Assembly (NCBI GenBank): GCA_025558075.1
Contig: JAHLKF010000002.1
Span: 682,001-746,000, forward strand
Direction of reading: 5' to 3'
DNA length: 64,000 nt
DNA from: Gaertneriomyces semiglobifer
Lineage: Eukaryota > Chytridiomycota > Chytridiomycetes > Spizellomycetales > Spizellomycetaceae
Shown here: piece by piece, positions 22,307 through 34,824 of the stretch
Position numbering within the stretch: position 1 is the first letter of the stretch
Layout: the number at the start of each line of letters is the position of its first letter
Position numbers and translations under genes: made by a program
The notes under the pieces: generated by a model
Databases searched by the model: none
Seen by the model: only the letters and a program-made list of their open reading frames with translations
What the model was told of the DNA's origin: nothing

Positions 22307-25300
22307 CTATGGCCGGATGACCACGCGAACGTACGGCACTTCAACGTCTTCTCCTTCTTTGTCATTAACACAAGTCTCCAGCACAAGGGCTTTCACATGG
22401 GCAGGAACCGGCTTCTTAGTGACCGTTTCCACAAGTCGGGAAATTGGCATAGCCATCCGTTCCTCTACCTTCTTCTTAGGCATGAAGAATGAGTACAGCA
22501 TGCTTGCACCACATGAAATCATCGTGATTTCCAGTTCATGTTCTTTCTGGAATATGTTCATCAGCTCCCGCAAGGTCACGTCACCTTGTATGTCGAAGCG
22601 GTCCCACAGCGAAAACTCTTTGTCGTTGTACTTCAATTTCGGGGCGGCAATCGGCTCAGAGAAGCCAAAGAACGGTAAAGCGAGGTTAATGAATCCGTTC
22701 TTGTAGTCCTCAATCTTTTCTTTTCCGTCGAGGACCTAATTACTACCGTGTCAGCGTGTCATAAGCATAAACATCCACAACAAGTGAAAACAAACCTTGT
22801 AAAGCTCTAGACAAACCAGTCCAGTCACTAAAGCAGTAGTGGTTGCAATGGCAGGAATGATCTTCCCCGCGATGAACTTTGTCTTGTGGCGATCGGCAAA
22901 CGGAATGCTGTAGTTCGCCGCGCGCAAGTTTGAGCAAGAAGTAATGAAGTCAATATGGAAGTTGGTATCATCATCCTTTTCAAACTCTACGGGCTTCAAG
23001 CGCAGACCGGCAAGACTAGATGGCGCAGGGAGCGATTGTATAATATTATCGAGCTCGTTGCGATCGGTGTTTTCTGTTTGTGGGGGTTCATTGTCTTTTA
23101 CTTGAATTCGCACACCGCTCTTTGGCTCGAAAACCGGTACCTCGACCGCTTTGAGCACTTCTTTGAAATACTCTTTGTCAATTCTGCCCTTAATGCCATA
23201 ATTGAATGCGTGCAGGTTAGCAGCCGTAACAACGAAGTCCAGATGCAGAGAGTCTTCAGGGTCGAAAACCAGCGGTTCGGGCGCACGTTTGGGAGGCGCC
23301 CAAAAGGGTGTCCCGCTTGATGTCACGGCATCCTTCGGGAAGTTGAAAAGAAGCTGTTTGATGGAGTTCGCGTACAATTCTTCAAACTTAATTCTCGCCC
23401 ACGCAATGCACTCCTCAAATAGTGTAGGCTTCCTAGTGACTAAATAGTCACGAACGGTTTCGAATACGTCCCTTTGGTTGCCACCTTGGCCCAACGTCGC
23501 ATCCACAAAGTTCGGTTGACTCAGGTACAAGTTCACATTCTCGGCAGGCTGCTTGAACAAGCCCTCAAACATATCGCGGGCCCATTGGATGGTATGTTCG
23601 ATGGCATTAGGAAAATTCTTCAAGGTGCATACAGGAAAGGATTTCTCCGGTGGGTCCTGTGACGAAGAGTATGACTCGGTCATAAAAGGCACAACAACTT
23701 GTGTGTTGCCCTTTGTTCCCAATGTCCCAGACTCGATCAGCGGTTTGCGGAAATACACACATCGTCTGTCGACGTACTTTCTGGCCTCAACATTGTCCAA
23801 GGCATTTGCAACAGCAGTTAAACTCTCCCAAAACGCGTCATCGAAAATATTCTCGGTCTCCGGTCCTACGCGCTCCTGGAACGCTTTGATCTTGCCCGTA
23901 ACATCCGGATTCATGCGCTCCACAGCAGCAGCGGCGGTCTCTGACTTCAATTTTGACACATCCCAAGGGCGAAAGAGGAATTGTCGGTTGAGGTTACTCT
24001 TCTCAATAGAATCCATGTCGGTAACAAAGATTTGACCATTGGCACCGGTACCGACACCCATCAGGGCCCAGTTTTTCAACATCTCACATCCAATAGCACC
24101 CGCGCCGACGACAAACTGCTTCGCATTGGCAAGTTTGTCCTGGAACTCTGATCCGAAGACTGCGATCTGCCCATCATAACGCGTTCCGCGGGGTTTACAG
24201 GTTTCTTCGGAAAGCGCCGAGTGGCGAGGCAGCGATTCTAGTGAATCAAAATACAGGTATTGTTGAATCGGACCAAACTTCCCACTGCACGCCTTGAGAA
24301 TTTCTTGCGCAACCATTCCACCAATGACAGCTGCCATGGGAGTCAAATCTCCTCGAGCTTGATACGATAATTCCTTGATAATATCTTCCTGCAACTCTGC
24401 CGGTTCCATTAATTTGCCATTAATCTGCTTGGCTAACTCCAAAACCTCCACGGCATCCTGTTCGTTGCGTGGGCGAGGGAGCTCGCCATTGTGCTTGGCT
24501 GTAAACGCATCTAGCGCTTGAAAACCAACATGGAGCTGAGCTGGTCGATCAAACTTGGCAAAATCGGGAATGACAAATTCGGGCTTCATGATGGCTTCTT
24601 TCAACGGAAGAAACTTAAACACTTTCGGCTTCTTTACTTGGGTGAACAGGCCTCCAGTTTTGTAATCTCCAAAGCCACTAGTGTCACCAATGTTGAAAGT
24701 ATAAGGTCCGGTAACTGTGACTTGTCTAGGAGTGATGCCGTTCAACTCTGGCATTCCAACAACCTCAGCAAACGTAACCCAGTCGCCGTCCTCAAGTCCA
24801 TGTCGGGTATCTTCCAAACAAGTCACCGTGCCTAACTTGTCCTTTGTGATAGAGGCGATCATGCCGGTTGAGGGGTCTTCACCAGTTTGATCACTTACGA
24901 GGAATTCATCTCCAAAGTCATTGAAAGCGTACCCAAAAAGCCCCCGTATGTCTGCAGATATAAACGCAGCACCGCGTTTATGGGTAACTTCATTGATTGC
25001 CAGTTGCCTTTCCAGCGGAGTATCGGTACAGACTACAACTTGGTAGTGAGAAAGGACTTCTTCAGTCACGTCCTCGTGCAAAACGTCCAGCGTCGTGACA
25101 GGTACATAGCTGTTCAGCTCCGCAAGCCTGGGGCTAACAACCTCATCCCGACGTTTTCCCAAGTCTTCCTGGTATAAGAAAAACTGTGATGACAAATCAG
25201 AGAGCTCAACCGGATTAGGGTCGTAAAGCGTGACGGACTTGACGCCAGCGAGAATGACGTTCTTGGCTAAGAATCAAACTTTCAGAGGCTGGCTTTATGC

Positions 25301-25561
25301 ACACAATGACAAATGCATCTTTGAGCACATACCGATTTCAACACCCAGGCCTTTTAGACCGATGATGAGTACGTTCGAGGCGCTCATCTTTTTCATCGCC
25401 TCGTGCCCCAACACGTAGCTGAAGAAAGAACAGTGGTCAGATCCAGCAATCAGACCACTAACTAAATCGTATTGACTGTGCGCTTACAGCTGCCTGGAGT
25501 ACAAGCTCTCATCTATGGTAGTGGCGTCCACGTTGCCCGCGATCTCCATTGCCGAAGTCAT
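22307..25561 (-). CDS. UBA1: ubiquitin-activating enzyme E1
   Basis: Four exons (25488-25561, 25333-25418, 22796-25266, 22307-22735) give 1019 codons, against 1024 in yeast Uba1. It adenylates ubiquitin and passes it to E2 enzymes. Domains in order: the inactive adenylation half ([23 protein letters not shown]); the four-helix and first catalytic-cysteine half-domains; the active adenylation half ([19 protein letters not shown]); the catalytic cysteine in [17 protein letters not shown]; and the C-terminal ubiquitin-fold domain ending YVRVVIRP. All functional residues that I can place are present. It is head-to-head with the BCKDH E1-beta gene. Confidence 0.96.
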
Positions 25562-26407
25562 TCTTTCTGACGGCCCCTGGGCAGTATTCAGCAATAATTA
25601 CTTGAATAGGAGAGAGCCAGCAAGAATGAGGAGTGGAAATGAATGCTGCTTCTCTAATAGTTAATAGTTATAATAACAGTGATGGGCGATGTGAGAGGTG
25701 GTGGATGAGTTGGTTGTGGTGAAAGTTGCGACTGATTCCAAATGCGCCCAAGGCGCCGTGAATAGCATGGCTGTGCAGAGCAGTGTTAGGGTATAAGGTA
25801 TGGTCAATTACGCGTCAGTCGACGACCGCCAAATCGCATATTATCTCGGATTAGAGGAATCGATCTCGAATGGATGTTGATGTTGATGTGAGTGGATGGA
25901 TGGAAGGATGAAAGAAGGATGTTTAAAAGCAGATGAATGCTGCCTGTGTCAAATTACGACCAAATCATGTCGGGCCGTTCACAATTTACAGATATTCCAC
26001 CTCGTCGCGGCGTCGTCTCATCGTCCGAGTTTGACCAACAATCGGACGCATTTATGATTGTACACGTGAGCTGCCCTGTGCTTTGTCACACGACATGCGT
26101 GATCTCACGTGTGCGCAGAGCACGCGTCGGGTGACACAAACGCTATCGGTTTCCCCCAGTTAAATGATAGAGGTCTGTCGTGACTTGCGAGCGAGAGCCG
26201 ACATTGTTGAGAGAGAGTCTGAGAGGAAGGGTGCTGGAAAGGAAAGGAGGAGTTGTTTGCCGCCGTACAGTAGAAACGGGACGTCGTGCTTGAGCTTTTA
26301 GAAGTAAGTTTTACGGTGGTGCACGGGCTGAGAATGGACAACAAGCGTCTAACAGAGTGTGTTCATTGATGGCAGCACATTGCATCTACAGAACTTGCAT
26401 TCATAAT
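25562..26407. promoter_or_regulatory. divergent promoter region of UBA1 and BCKDHB
   Basis: 846 bp. It contains G/A-rich simple sequence (repeated ggatgg/gatgtt near 25860-25920) and two CACGTG E-boxes near 26060 and 26106. No convincing gene is present. Confidence 0.4.
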
Positions 26408-27927
26408 ATGTTGGGATTTCGGATACAGGCGGGCTTGCGCCGATCGGCGTTGGCTTTGAAACCGTTATGCAGGGGCTATGCAAAGCCTGCTGGACCACCT
26501 CCTGCAGAAGGTTTCATGCCTGGAGTTGCCAATTCACGATTCATGAAGCACACGAAAGAACAAGCTTTGGCAAATCCCGAACTCAAGGATATCCAAAACG
26601 CTGGTATTTACGCGAATACAATCGTTTGTCCAGTAATCGTCGTTAACCTTTCTGATTACTTCTGCTAGACACAAAGAAGATGAACCTCTTTCAAGCAGTG
26701 AACGAAGCGATGGACGTTGCATTAGCTTCTGATGAGACAGCAGGTAATGCTCTCATGCAAGCCGAAGGCGGTCTCTGTTCGCACTGTACTGACTCCTTCC
26801 GTGTTCCGCGTTCAAGTTGTCTTTGGAGAAGATGTTGCGTTTGGAGGAGTTTTCCGCTGCACGATGGGCTTACAAGAAAAGTATGGTGGCGATCGGGTAT
26901 TTAACACTCCATTGACGGAGCAAGGACTTGTCGGGTTTGGCATTGGAATGGCTGCTGTCGGACATACCGCCATTGCCGAAGTGCAATTTGCAGACTATGT
27001 CTTCCCAGCGTTTGATCAGGTAAGGATGCGCCATCAGTTAATGTTTCAATCATGGACACCGCTGATGTATGCTTTTATGTCAAACTTCTTCTTAGCTGGT
27101 CAATGAAGCAGCAAAATACCGCTACCGTTCGGGCAACGAATTTGATTGCGGTGGTCTCACAGTACGCATGCCGTGTATGGCCGTTGGTCACGGTGGCCAT
27201 TATCACTCTCAGAGTCCGGAGGCATATTTCGCGCATACACCAGGACTCAAAGTAGTGATTCCTCGTTCTCCGATCCAAGCAAAGGGTTTGCTCCTCGCTG
27301 CTGTGCGTGACAAGAACCCGGTTATTGTCATGGAACCCAAAATCCTTTACCGTGCCGCAGTGGAGCAGGTACCTGTTGGCGATTACACACTACCTCTAGG
27401 AAAGGCAGAGATTCTCAAAGAAGGTACTTGTCTCCACGAACGGTTTCGCCAATCATAGTATTTACAATTGATCGTAGGAAAGGACATGACTGTGGTTGGA
27501 TGGGGCTCACAATTGTATGTTCTGGAGCATGCTATTGCCATGGTTGAGAAGGACATACCGGGATTACAGATCGAGTTGATTGATCTAAGATCGATACTTC
27601 CGTGGGATGTAGAAGCGGTCGCCAAGGTTTGTTGAAGCTGCAGAGTTACCTTAGTGCGGTATATGACGAGAGCAGGAGAGCTAACTGGAACCATTTTAGT
27701 CTGTAAACAAGACGGGACGCTTAATGATTGCTCATGAGGCGCCTGTCACTGGAGGGTTTGGTGCCGAGATTGCTGCCGCCATTCAGGAGAGGTGTTTCTT
27801 GAGGTTGGAAGCTCCCATCCAGCGAGTCTGTGGATGGGACACGCCTTTCCCGCTTGTGTTTGAAAAGTTTTACGTTCCCAGCGCAATCCGCTGCGCGGAA
27901 GGCATCAAAAAGGCTCTGAACTATTAG
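26408..27927 (+). CDS. BCKDHB: branched-chain 2-oxoacid dehydrogenase E1 component, beta subunit (mitochondrial)
   Basis: Six exons. The first (26408-26603) joins 26669 as [17 protein letters not shown], with a gtattt donor. The N-terminus [18 protein letters not shown] is a mitochondrial presequence. Transketolase-like blocks follow: [74 protein letters not shown], and the C-terminal domain with [13 protein letters not shown]. These match the E1-beta of the branched-chain complex, not pyruvate dehydrogenase. With E1-alpha and thiamine diphosphate it decarboxylates the keto acids of Leu, Ile and Val. An in-frame ATG at 26369 is an alternative start. Confidence 0.93.
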
Positions 27928-28936
27928 CGGAGTCACTTGCAGGTTCAGGTCTCTTCAGCATAGCTCGCTGTTAGATATCAGATAGATTGTCTTGGACATC
28001 GTCAGCCCCTAGCACATTTCGCCCCTTTTTTTTTTTCTGAACAACCCATTTTCTCACAAATACCGTATAAAACGTATCGTTTTTATGAAGCATGTCTGGA
28101 AAATGCCTCATTGCCAACAACTCTTCACATCAGCGATTGCATGTATCCTTTATGTTCATGGCTGGTTCGCCCCAGAGATTCGCATAACGCCACCTGAGGT
28201 GTCGCGAGCAGCCAAGTAGGGTGGGCGACGTCCCCACAGCGACCCGTCTGGCGCATATATCTGTCAGCGGCATTAAGTACAGCCGTCAAGGTATCTTGAC
28301 AAGCGAAAGTGTGCATTCGAGTATGCCCTCGACGCTGACACGAAATGGAAGTCCCGGCTATTTAAGGGCATTCCCTTGTTGTCCACGAAGTCGGGTTATT
28401 CCATAATCATGTTGAACGCTGCCTTCGCAGCTATTTTCGCACTTGGCCGTCGGCGTCGTTGCGGCGTTTTGGGTTTTGGCGACGTCCTCGCGTCAACTGC
28501 GCCTTTTGTTCCATTTCCGCGTCAAAAAAAATGCAGGCCGCTCCGGTCTTTTTGGCGGGTTAAACAAAGCAACTCAAGCATATAGCCAAAGCGAGTGGCT
28601 ATAGGACGGGGTTCATTCCTGCAAGAACTACGACGAGCTAGAAGACAACGAACGACGACGAGGAAGAATCCAAGACTAACGGGGCTTCCGTTTGCTGGCA
28701 TCTTACACATCGAAGAAAGGTTAAACGCGCCGAAAGTTCGATTCCGCAAACCTTACCTTCCAAGACGGCCCAGACCACCTCATACTAGTGCTGTTTGCTG
28801 TATGAGGTGTGCATAGCCCAACAAGGTGAGCATCGTCTAGGCATTGGCGATGCGTCCACTTCTCCGTCTCCTCAACAGCCACGTAATCTACCTCATAGAA
28901 CCACCAGGCCCTCGCACGACCGCTGCTTTGCATCTC
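27928..28936. other. intergenic region
   Basis: About 1 kb between BCKDHB and the glycosyltransferase-like gene, including its likely promoter and 5' UTR. A poly-T run lies near 28026. Frames here are short, and no tRNA fold or gene is seen. Confidence 0.45.
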
Positions 28937-31008
28937 ATGTCGCTCTCAACTACCCCCGGGATGCCTATTGGCCCCCGCAGTCGACGAAGACTCCTGCTTT
29001 TCCTTGCGCTGGTCGCTTTGGTGCTCTATTTTTTCCGCGGCGGGGATTCTATTGACGATGCTGTTCCAGTGGTGCCTCCGCCAGAACGAGCATCGACTTC
29101 ATTACCAGGTGTGATTCCATCATCAGACCCCAGTCAAAGCGACCCACAAGTTGCGAATCCATCTATTCCTAACCCTATCGACACGGCGAACACAGCGATT
29201 GCATCCCCAGCTGCAGCAACGCCTTTGACCGAGACAACTACCAGCGGAGAAGCTGATGCCACTTCAAATTTGTCATCAGCAGACGTTGTCAGCTACTTGG
29301 GCAGCGCATTGCCAAAGTCCCTCACTGGGAGGCCATTATCACGAGTTTACGAATTGGCAGAAAAGGCACATCTTGCTGACCTTGCCGCTCGTCAAGCCTA
29401 CGATGATGCTATAGATTCAAAGGTACGTCTTCCGGATTTGCGTAACTGTACTGTGAAACTATTCTGATACCCTTCGACCAGGCTTTACTTTTCATATCCG
29501 CCGCTACCTCGCAAAAAGATTTGATCCAGCGTTACTGGCAGACTCACAAACTTCACTATAACGCATCCGTCCAACACGCAGCAGCAGAACGCTTGCGCGA
29601 GTTCATTACCTACCCGAATGTGGCATTGAACTCTGAAAGTTCATCACTGCTACTGCCCCGCAAAACGCCACTTTGTTTGATTTCGACATATCAAGGAAAC
29701 AATGATGCGTTTCCGCAATATGCTACTGTGTTAGCCGACAATATTGTGAATAATGCGCCTTATGCTGATTTGCATGTCTTTATCCACAACGTTACCGCAG
29801 ATTCCTTCCCCTCCGGTGCTCAACGTGATAATGTGAAGTTTATCAGCCTTGATCACATCGATGAGAGTTACCGTTACAGAGGGTTTCCCGGCTTTGCTAC
29901 CGACAAGTTATGTAAACTGTTCGGCCGTGGCACTCCGCGGGACAAGGCCTACGGCTGGGAGGGACAAGATGAAGTGTGTGCTTCCTTAGAGACAGCCATG
30001 GGCCAGTTCGAACGCAGTAATGGGGATCTCATGGAAGAACTGAAAGGTCAATGGGGGAACATATTTTCTGATTGGATCTCTTCTGACCGCTGCGAATCGT
30101 GGGCTTGGGTGGATCCTGGTGTTGCAGTTGGAAATTTGTCCAGGTGGATGGACAACGACCTTGTTCGGCAATCTGATATCTTGACCGCCCATGAAGGTGA
30201 CCGTTGGAGGTTGTACCTCCGAAACACCTTCACCGTCCACAACTATCGCCGAAACGCAGATGCTGTGAACAGCTTATGGAAGCGTTGTGATACCTTGGCA
30301 AGCCTCGAGAACCTCCTGAAAGCTTTCCGCAATCCCTCGAACTTTCTCGGGCTTACCGAGGGATGTTATTCTAAAGGTGCACTCACGGCTCCTGGAATTC
30401 AAACCATGCTCGCTCCATGGCAGATGCCTGCTTGGGGAGAGAAGGCGTTCGTACTTTTACACGAAGGACGGGCGAATTACTGCTTAGGCGAAGCTAATGC
30501 AGAACTATGTCGCGGATGGGTGCGGGGATACATGGAGGAACGTGAACTGGCCGCTGCGAATGCAAAGCCTGGCATAACGCATACGGCTAGCGAGGTGCTA
30601 TCGGCTCCGCCGCAGGGGCAAGAGCGGACGCCTTTGCTCGAGACACATTGCGCCGACTGGATACCGGCGGAATACAATCTCTGCATACCCCAACTCGATC
30701 GGACTGCTGATTGGCGTACTAGCATATACGTACAGCTAGTACGAACAGATCCTACTACAAACGTGACTGAAGCAGTCATGCAGGAATATGAAACGCCAGC
30801 AGATGGAGTTGGTGCGGATGGTGTTGGGGATCGAGGGGTAGGTGAGGCGTTGATTGTGAAGTATTTGGGATGGGCATCCAAGACCTTGTCGAAAGGCGAG
30901 AAGGTTCCACCGAAACTAGAGAAAACCTACTGGTATTCCGCAGAGAAAGGAAGCGTGCAAATCACTCAAGGAAAGATTCTTCTACACAACATTCGTGGAT
31001 GGTGGTAG
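28937..31008 (+). CDS. type II membrane protein with DUF6625-like glycosyltransferase domain
   Basis: Two exons joined across 29423/29482 (SK-ALLFISAATS). After a short basic cytosolic tail (GPRSRRRL) comes one membrane anchor (LLLFLALVALVLYFF), then a Ser/Thr/Pro-rich stem of about 120 residues, then a lumenal domain. This is the Golgi glycosyltransferase topology. The lumenal core has a GT-A-like order: LISTYQGNN, ADLHVFIHN, FATDKLCKLFG, then IFSDWI...CESWAWVDPG. This matches the DUF6625 pattern in which KLC and a WGYCDLD-like segment hold the metal/nucleotide site. Here the DxD position reads D-P-G. Substrate is unknown. An in-frame ATG at 28850 would add 29 residues. Confidence 0.65.
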
Positions 31009-31329
31009 CTGCGATGATCCAATATCTTCAATAGACTTCTGTACATACGCTGCAAACCTTAATCTGCTACATACATATTATTATAAGCTTGACTATTTCT
31101 ATTATGTCATGATAAGAGTGTATAAACCATAATTCTCGTCCTTGTTATCCTTTTAGAGTATGTGGTTAGTCCGTGAATGCGGCGCAACGTCTGGATTTTC
31201 CTGTTTCCTACGTGTGCATACTTCATTTGCTCAACCATATCATAACATAACTCATCCTGGCCCACAGCCTATCTATCTCAGCCGAATCCGACCTAGGTCA
31301 TCCAAAGCATCAATATTGGGAGTAGGCAG
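31009..31329. other. intergenic region, 3' of glycosyltransferase gene and promoter of DnaJ gene
   Basis: 321 bp, AT-rich, tandem orientation. No additional feature is recognised. Confidence 0.5.
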
Positions 31330-32763
31330 ATGAGCATGAATAAGGATGAAGCACTGAGGTGCTTGCAGATTTCCAAAGAGAAATGCAAGGCCGGCGATAC
31401 AGAGAAAGCCATCAAGTTTGCAAAGAAGAGTTTGGCGCTGTGCGAGACTTCAGAGGGGAGAGAATGGGTATAACTGCTGACTAGCGACTGCTTTGAGTTT
31501 TGACCGCTTCAATAACACGACATTTGACAATCAGATGACATTTCTCAGCAGCCGTGGTAGTGCACCATCATCATCATCATCGTCATCAACGCAAGCATCG
31601 GCTACGAAAGCTACTCCTCGCCATCGTGGAGCCGCCAAAGCAGAGGAATCACCCAGTGCATCACGCCCTTATACCCCGGAACAGGTGGAAGGCATCAAGC
31701 GAATCAAAGCATGCAAAGCGACGGGCGACTTGTACGCCGTACTAGGACTGGAGAAGGGCTCTACCGACGTGGAAATCAAAAAGGCGTACCGGAAGGTTAG
31801 TGTGTCTCATCATGTAGCTCATGACCCTGATTCAACTTCTGACTATCGACATTTGTTTTCAGCTTGCATTACAGTTCCACCCTGACAAATGCGGAGCACC
31901 AGGAACTGATGATGCCTTCAAAGCTATAGGACATGCCTTTGCTGTCTTAGGCGATGCTGATAAGAAAGCCAACTATGATCGGTTCGGGATAGATTCTGAA
32001 GCATCGCCAAGTTCAGGTGGTGGCGGCGTGCCCAGGGGATTCGGTCGGTCACCCTTCGAGACCGAAATCACGCCCGAGGAACTGTTCAACATGTTTTTCA
32101 ATGGCGGTGGATTTCCGGGAGCAGGTTGGAAGTCATACGGTTCAACTTATGGTTCGCTAAGTGCTAAGCTGTTTCTTTAGGAGTACGCATGCACAGCTTT
32201 ACACCAGGGCAAAATTTCCGGCATCAGCAATTTCGACGTTACCCAAGAGCACAAGCTGCGGCCGAGCCTCAGCTGCAACAGTTTATTCAGCTTTTGCCAG
32301 TTCTTCTCTTATTCTTCTTTCCACTACTATCATCACTCCTGGGCGGTCTCTTTTCTTCCGGACAACCCGATCCAGATTTTTCCTTTGTGGCCAGTCGCAC
32401 ATATAACTTGCCGCGGAATACACAACCTCGGGACGTTTCTTACTACGTCAACGACCGCGCATGGAACAGATGGGGCGGTGATCAACATCCTGAGAAAGTA
32501 CGGCGATACGATAGGGGCGTAGAAAAGGAGGTTAGTTGGTGATAGACGATCAAGCACATATGTCATTGTGATTTCTGAATGTGTCTTCACAGTGGCATCG
32601 CAATTTGCAGCACTTGTGCGCTCAGGAGCAAGACCGGAAGGCGTTTAGAATCCAACAAGCTCATGGATGGTTCAGCGTGGACGCCGAAAAGCTCAAGGCT
32701 GCGCAGGAGATGAAAACACCGCATTGTGACCGACTTAGAAGTTGGGGCTCTACCAGATCATGA
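31330..32763 (+). CDS. ER membrane J-domain protein, DNAJB12/DNAJB14 type (DUF1977)
   Basis: Five exons (31330-31467, 31535-31795, 31863-32124, 32181-32530, 32593-32763) close into 393 codons. The N-terminal helix [33 protein letters not shown] is the family signature. A Ser-rich linker precedes the J domain ([20 protein letters not shown], with HPD in LQFHPDKCG). A Gly/Phe-rich stretch and one membrane anchor ([18 protein letters not shown]) follow, and then the lumenal DUF1977 domain. Homologues recruit Hsp70 at the cytosolic face of the ER for quality control and degradation of membrane proteins. The J-domain HPD is intact, so it should stimulate Hsp70 ATPase. Confidence 0.92.
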
Positions 32764-33112
32764 CACTATTTATGATATATTAGTTAGTGCACCAACTCCA
32801 TGCCGAATCATAAGCAATCATCGTTAGGTACCGCAATCTGACGGAGTGACTATGGTGCTCGCGAGGTATTCGCTATTCAAGCGAGCGTTCTTTAACTGAA
32901 CAGCAACCTTGACCAGCGTGTTACAGCATTCATGGAAGAATGCACATTTCCTATAGTAGTGCAAGATCGTTCTACGAACGCATCAGCGATGCCTTACTTT
33001 CCGGAAACCTAGGTGATAAATAATCCAAAGCCTCCCAGGATACCCACTTAACTAGTGGCCACTCGCTTCTAGCAAAGATGGTATCGCTCCTTGCGAACCA
33101 CAAGCCTAAATA
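32764..33112. other. convergent intergenic region
   Basis: Facing 3' ends of the DnaJ and CCDC47 genes. No other feature is seen. Confidence 0.5.
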
Positions 33113-34671
33113 CTACATGACAATCTTTCCCTTCTTCATTTTCTTCTTAGCAGCCCGCTTCATTTCCTTCCGCCTTTCCCGCTCCTCATACTTCCGTTGT
33201 TCCTCTGGGCTCAACTTCGTCAGATTATCTTCTTTCTCTTTCTTCTCGGCGAATTTTTTGTTAGCAAGGTCGGCTTTGCGCTGTTCTTCCTCATTGCGTA
33301 GAATGGATGACTGAAGCGCGCGGCGGGACCCTTCGAGCTTTTGCTTGCGCTAAATGTGGCTGTCAACTATACCATCTCTTGAGTCTTCTGGGACAACTGT
33401 CTTACCTCTGCTGGGAATGTTCCCTTCTGACCAATGTAGTCAATAAGAGTCATGATAGTCTCTGTGGCGGCGGTGATAGTTTGGATTGACTGCGGTTTCA
33501 GGTTATTCAAATCCGGGAGACGCATGGTGACGGTCAACGTCTTCGGGATGTTTTCCAGCTCTTGCAATCTAAGGTAACAGCATCTTTAGCGTCACAAAGA
33601 ATACCTCCTGAAGTTAAGCGTCAAATATGCGTACTTGGTAGGCTTTTCTTTCGGCAAGTCTGTCAGCACGATGCTCTCAATACGCGGGACGTCAGAAAGG
33701 CCACCGGCAACCAGAAGATCACGGATGGCAGGATCTTCCCATAAGAGAGTGGCGAATTCGGGTGCATCCGTCAATACAGTATAGTCGCTCTTGGGAAAGT
33801 TGGGAAGCGAGGCATCGCGACTCCTGCAGAACTCCTTCTAGGAAGCGCGAATGACGCTTGAGACGCTTGAACATTGTTAAACCAAAAGTGCACAACCGAG
33901 CTTACAAGATCGAAACGGCTGTTGACAAGGGTGGTGGCGAGGTTACGCGCCAGTACCGCAAAAACGAACGGATGAGATTCGGAGGATTTGAGTGTGAAAG
34001 TGAGCGTCTGGGTCGAGATTGCATAAGTAGTCATGCAATATGAGGACTCGAGTTTCGCGCACCACTCACCAGCTTATCATAGCTATTATTGCTCCAGATC
34101 AAGTCCGTCAAACGCTGATAAACATCATATCTGGCTTTCAACTAACTCACAAATGTATCAGATTCTCAACTTGCATGTATCAATGGCCACGTAAACTCAC
34201 GTGTAGAAAGCCATATAGGCTAGTTACGTGGACTCTTCCACTGGCATACAAAAGGAAATCTCTGGGCCCGTCCCTTAGTAGCTTATGGCCTTTATCGTCG
34301 CCCACATGCGAAAAATTATGCTCCCAGATCGGCAAGGTCACACGCATCCACGAGCGAGCAATTGCAGTGTTCTTGCTCTTGGCGATAAAATGCGAGATGA
34401 GATACACGATGATTCCCGCGAACATGAGCAGTTCCATCTATGGTTTTGTCAGTAATCAACCTTCTTATGAGTTGAAGAGATCAACCTACTTGGTAGTCCT
34501 GCCAATCTTCCAAATTGGGCATGGATCTGCCTGCTCCAGCGGCCGTATCTGTGAGATGAAATGATCAAATCGTACTGGAGGCCTTTGTGTAAAAGCAGAT
34601 TCCTCTAACTCACCCGCCCGAGCACCTGAAGCCCCGAACATCACCGAAAGCGCTAGTACAAAAGCCGTCAT
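33113..34671 (-). CDS. CCDC47-like ER membrane protein (PAT complex subunit, DUF1682)
   Basis: About eight exons. A signal peptide (MTAFVLALSVMFGASGARA) is followed by a short lumenal segment and one membrane span (LLMFAGIIVYLISHFIAKSKN). The cytosolic domain has the family blocks WEHNFSHVGDDKG, FVFAVLARNLATTLVNSRFDL and PRIESIVLTDLP. The tail is a Lys/Glu-rich helix (RRKEMKRAAKKMKKGKIVM). In animals CCDC47 pairs with Asterix in the PAT chaperone of multipass membrane protein insertion next to the ribosome, and its basic tail touches ribosomal RNA. That topology is fully kept here. An alternative start at 34704 adds 11 residues before the signal peptide. Confidence 0.85.
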
Positions 34672-34824
34672 CTCACTGCTTCTTTCAATGATGGTAGGCA
34701 GCAAAGTGTGAAGCCGATCTCGGTTTAATCAAAGTCAACTCGCGCTACAAAAATGTTGCGCCAGAACTGAAAGCTTCGCCAATGCAAAGTACTGTCTTTC
34801 AACAGCGACGGAAACACATCAATA

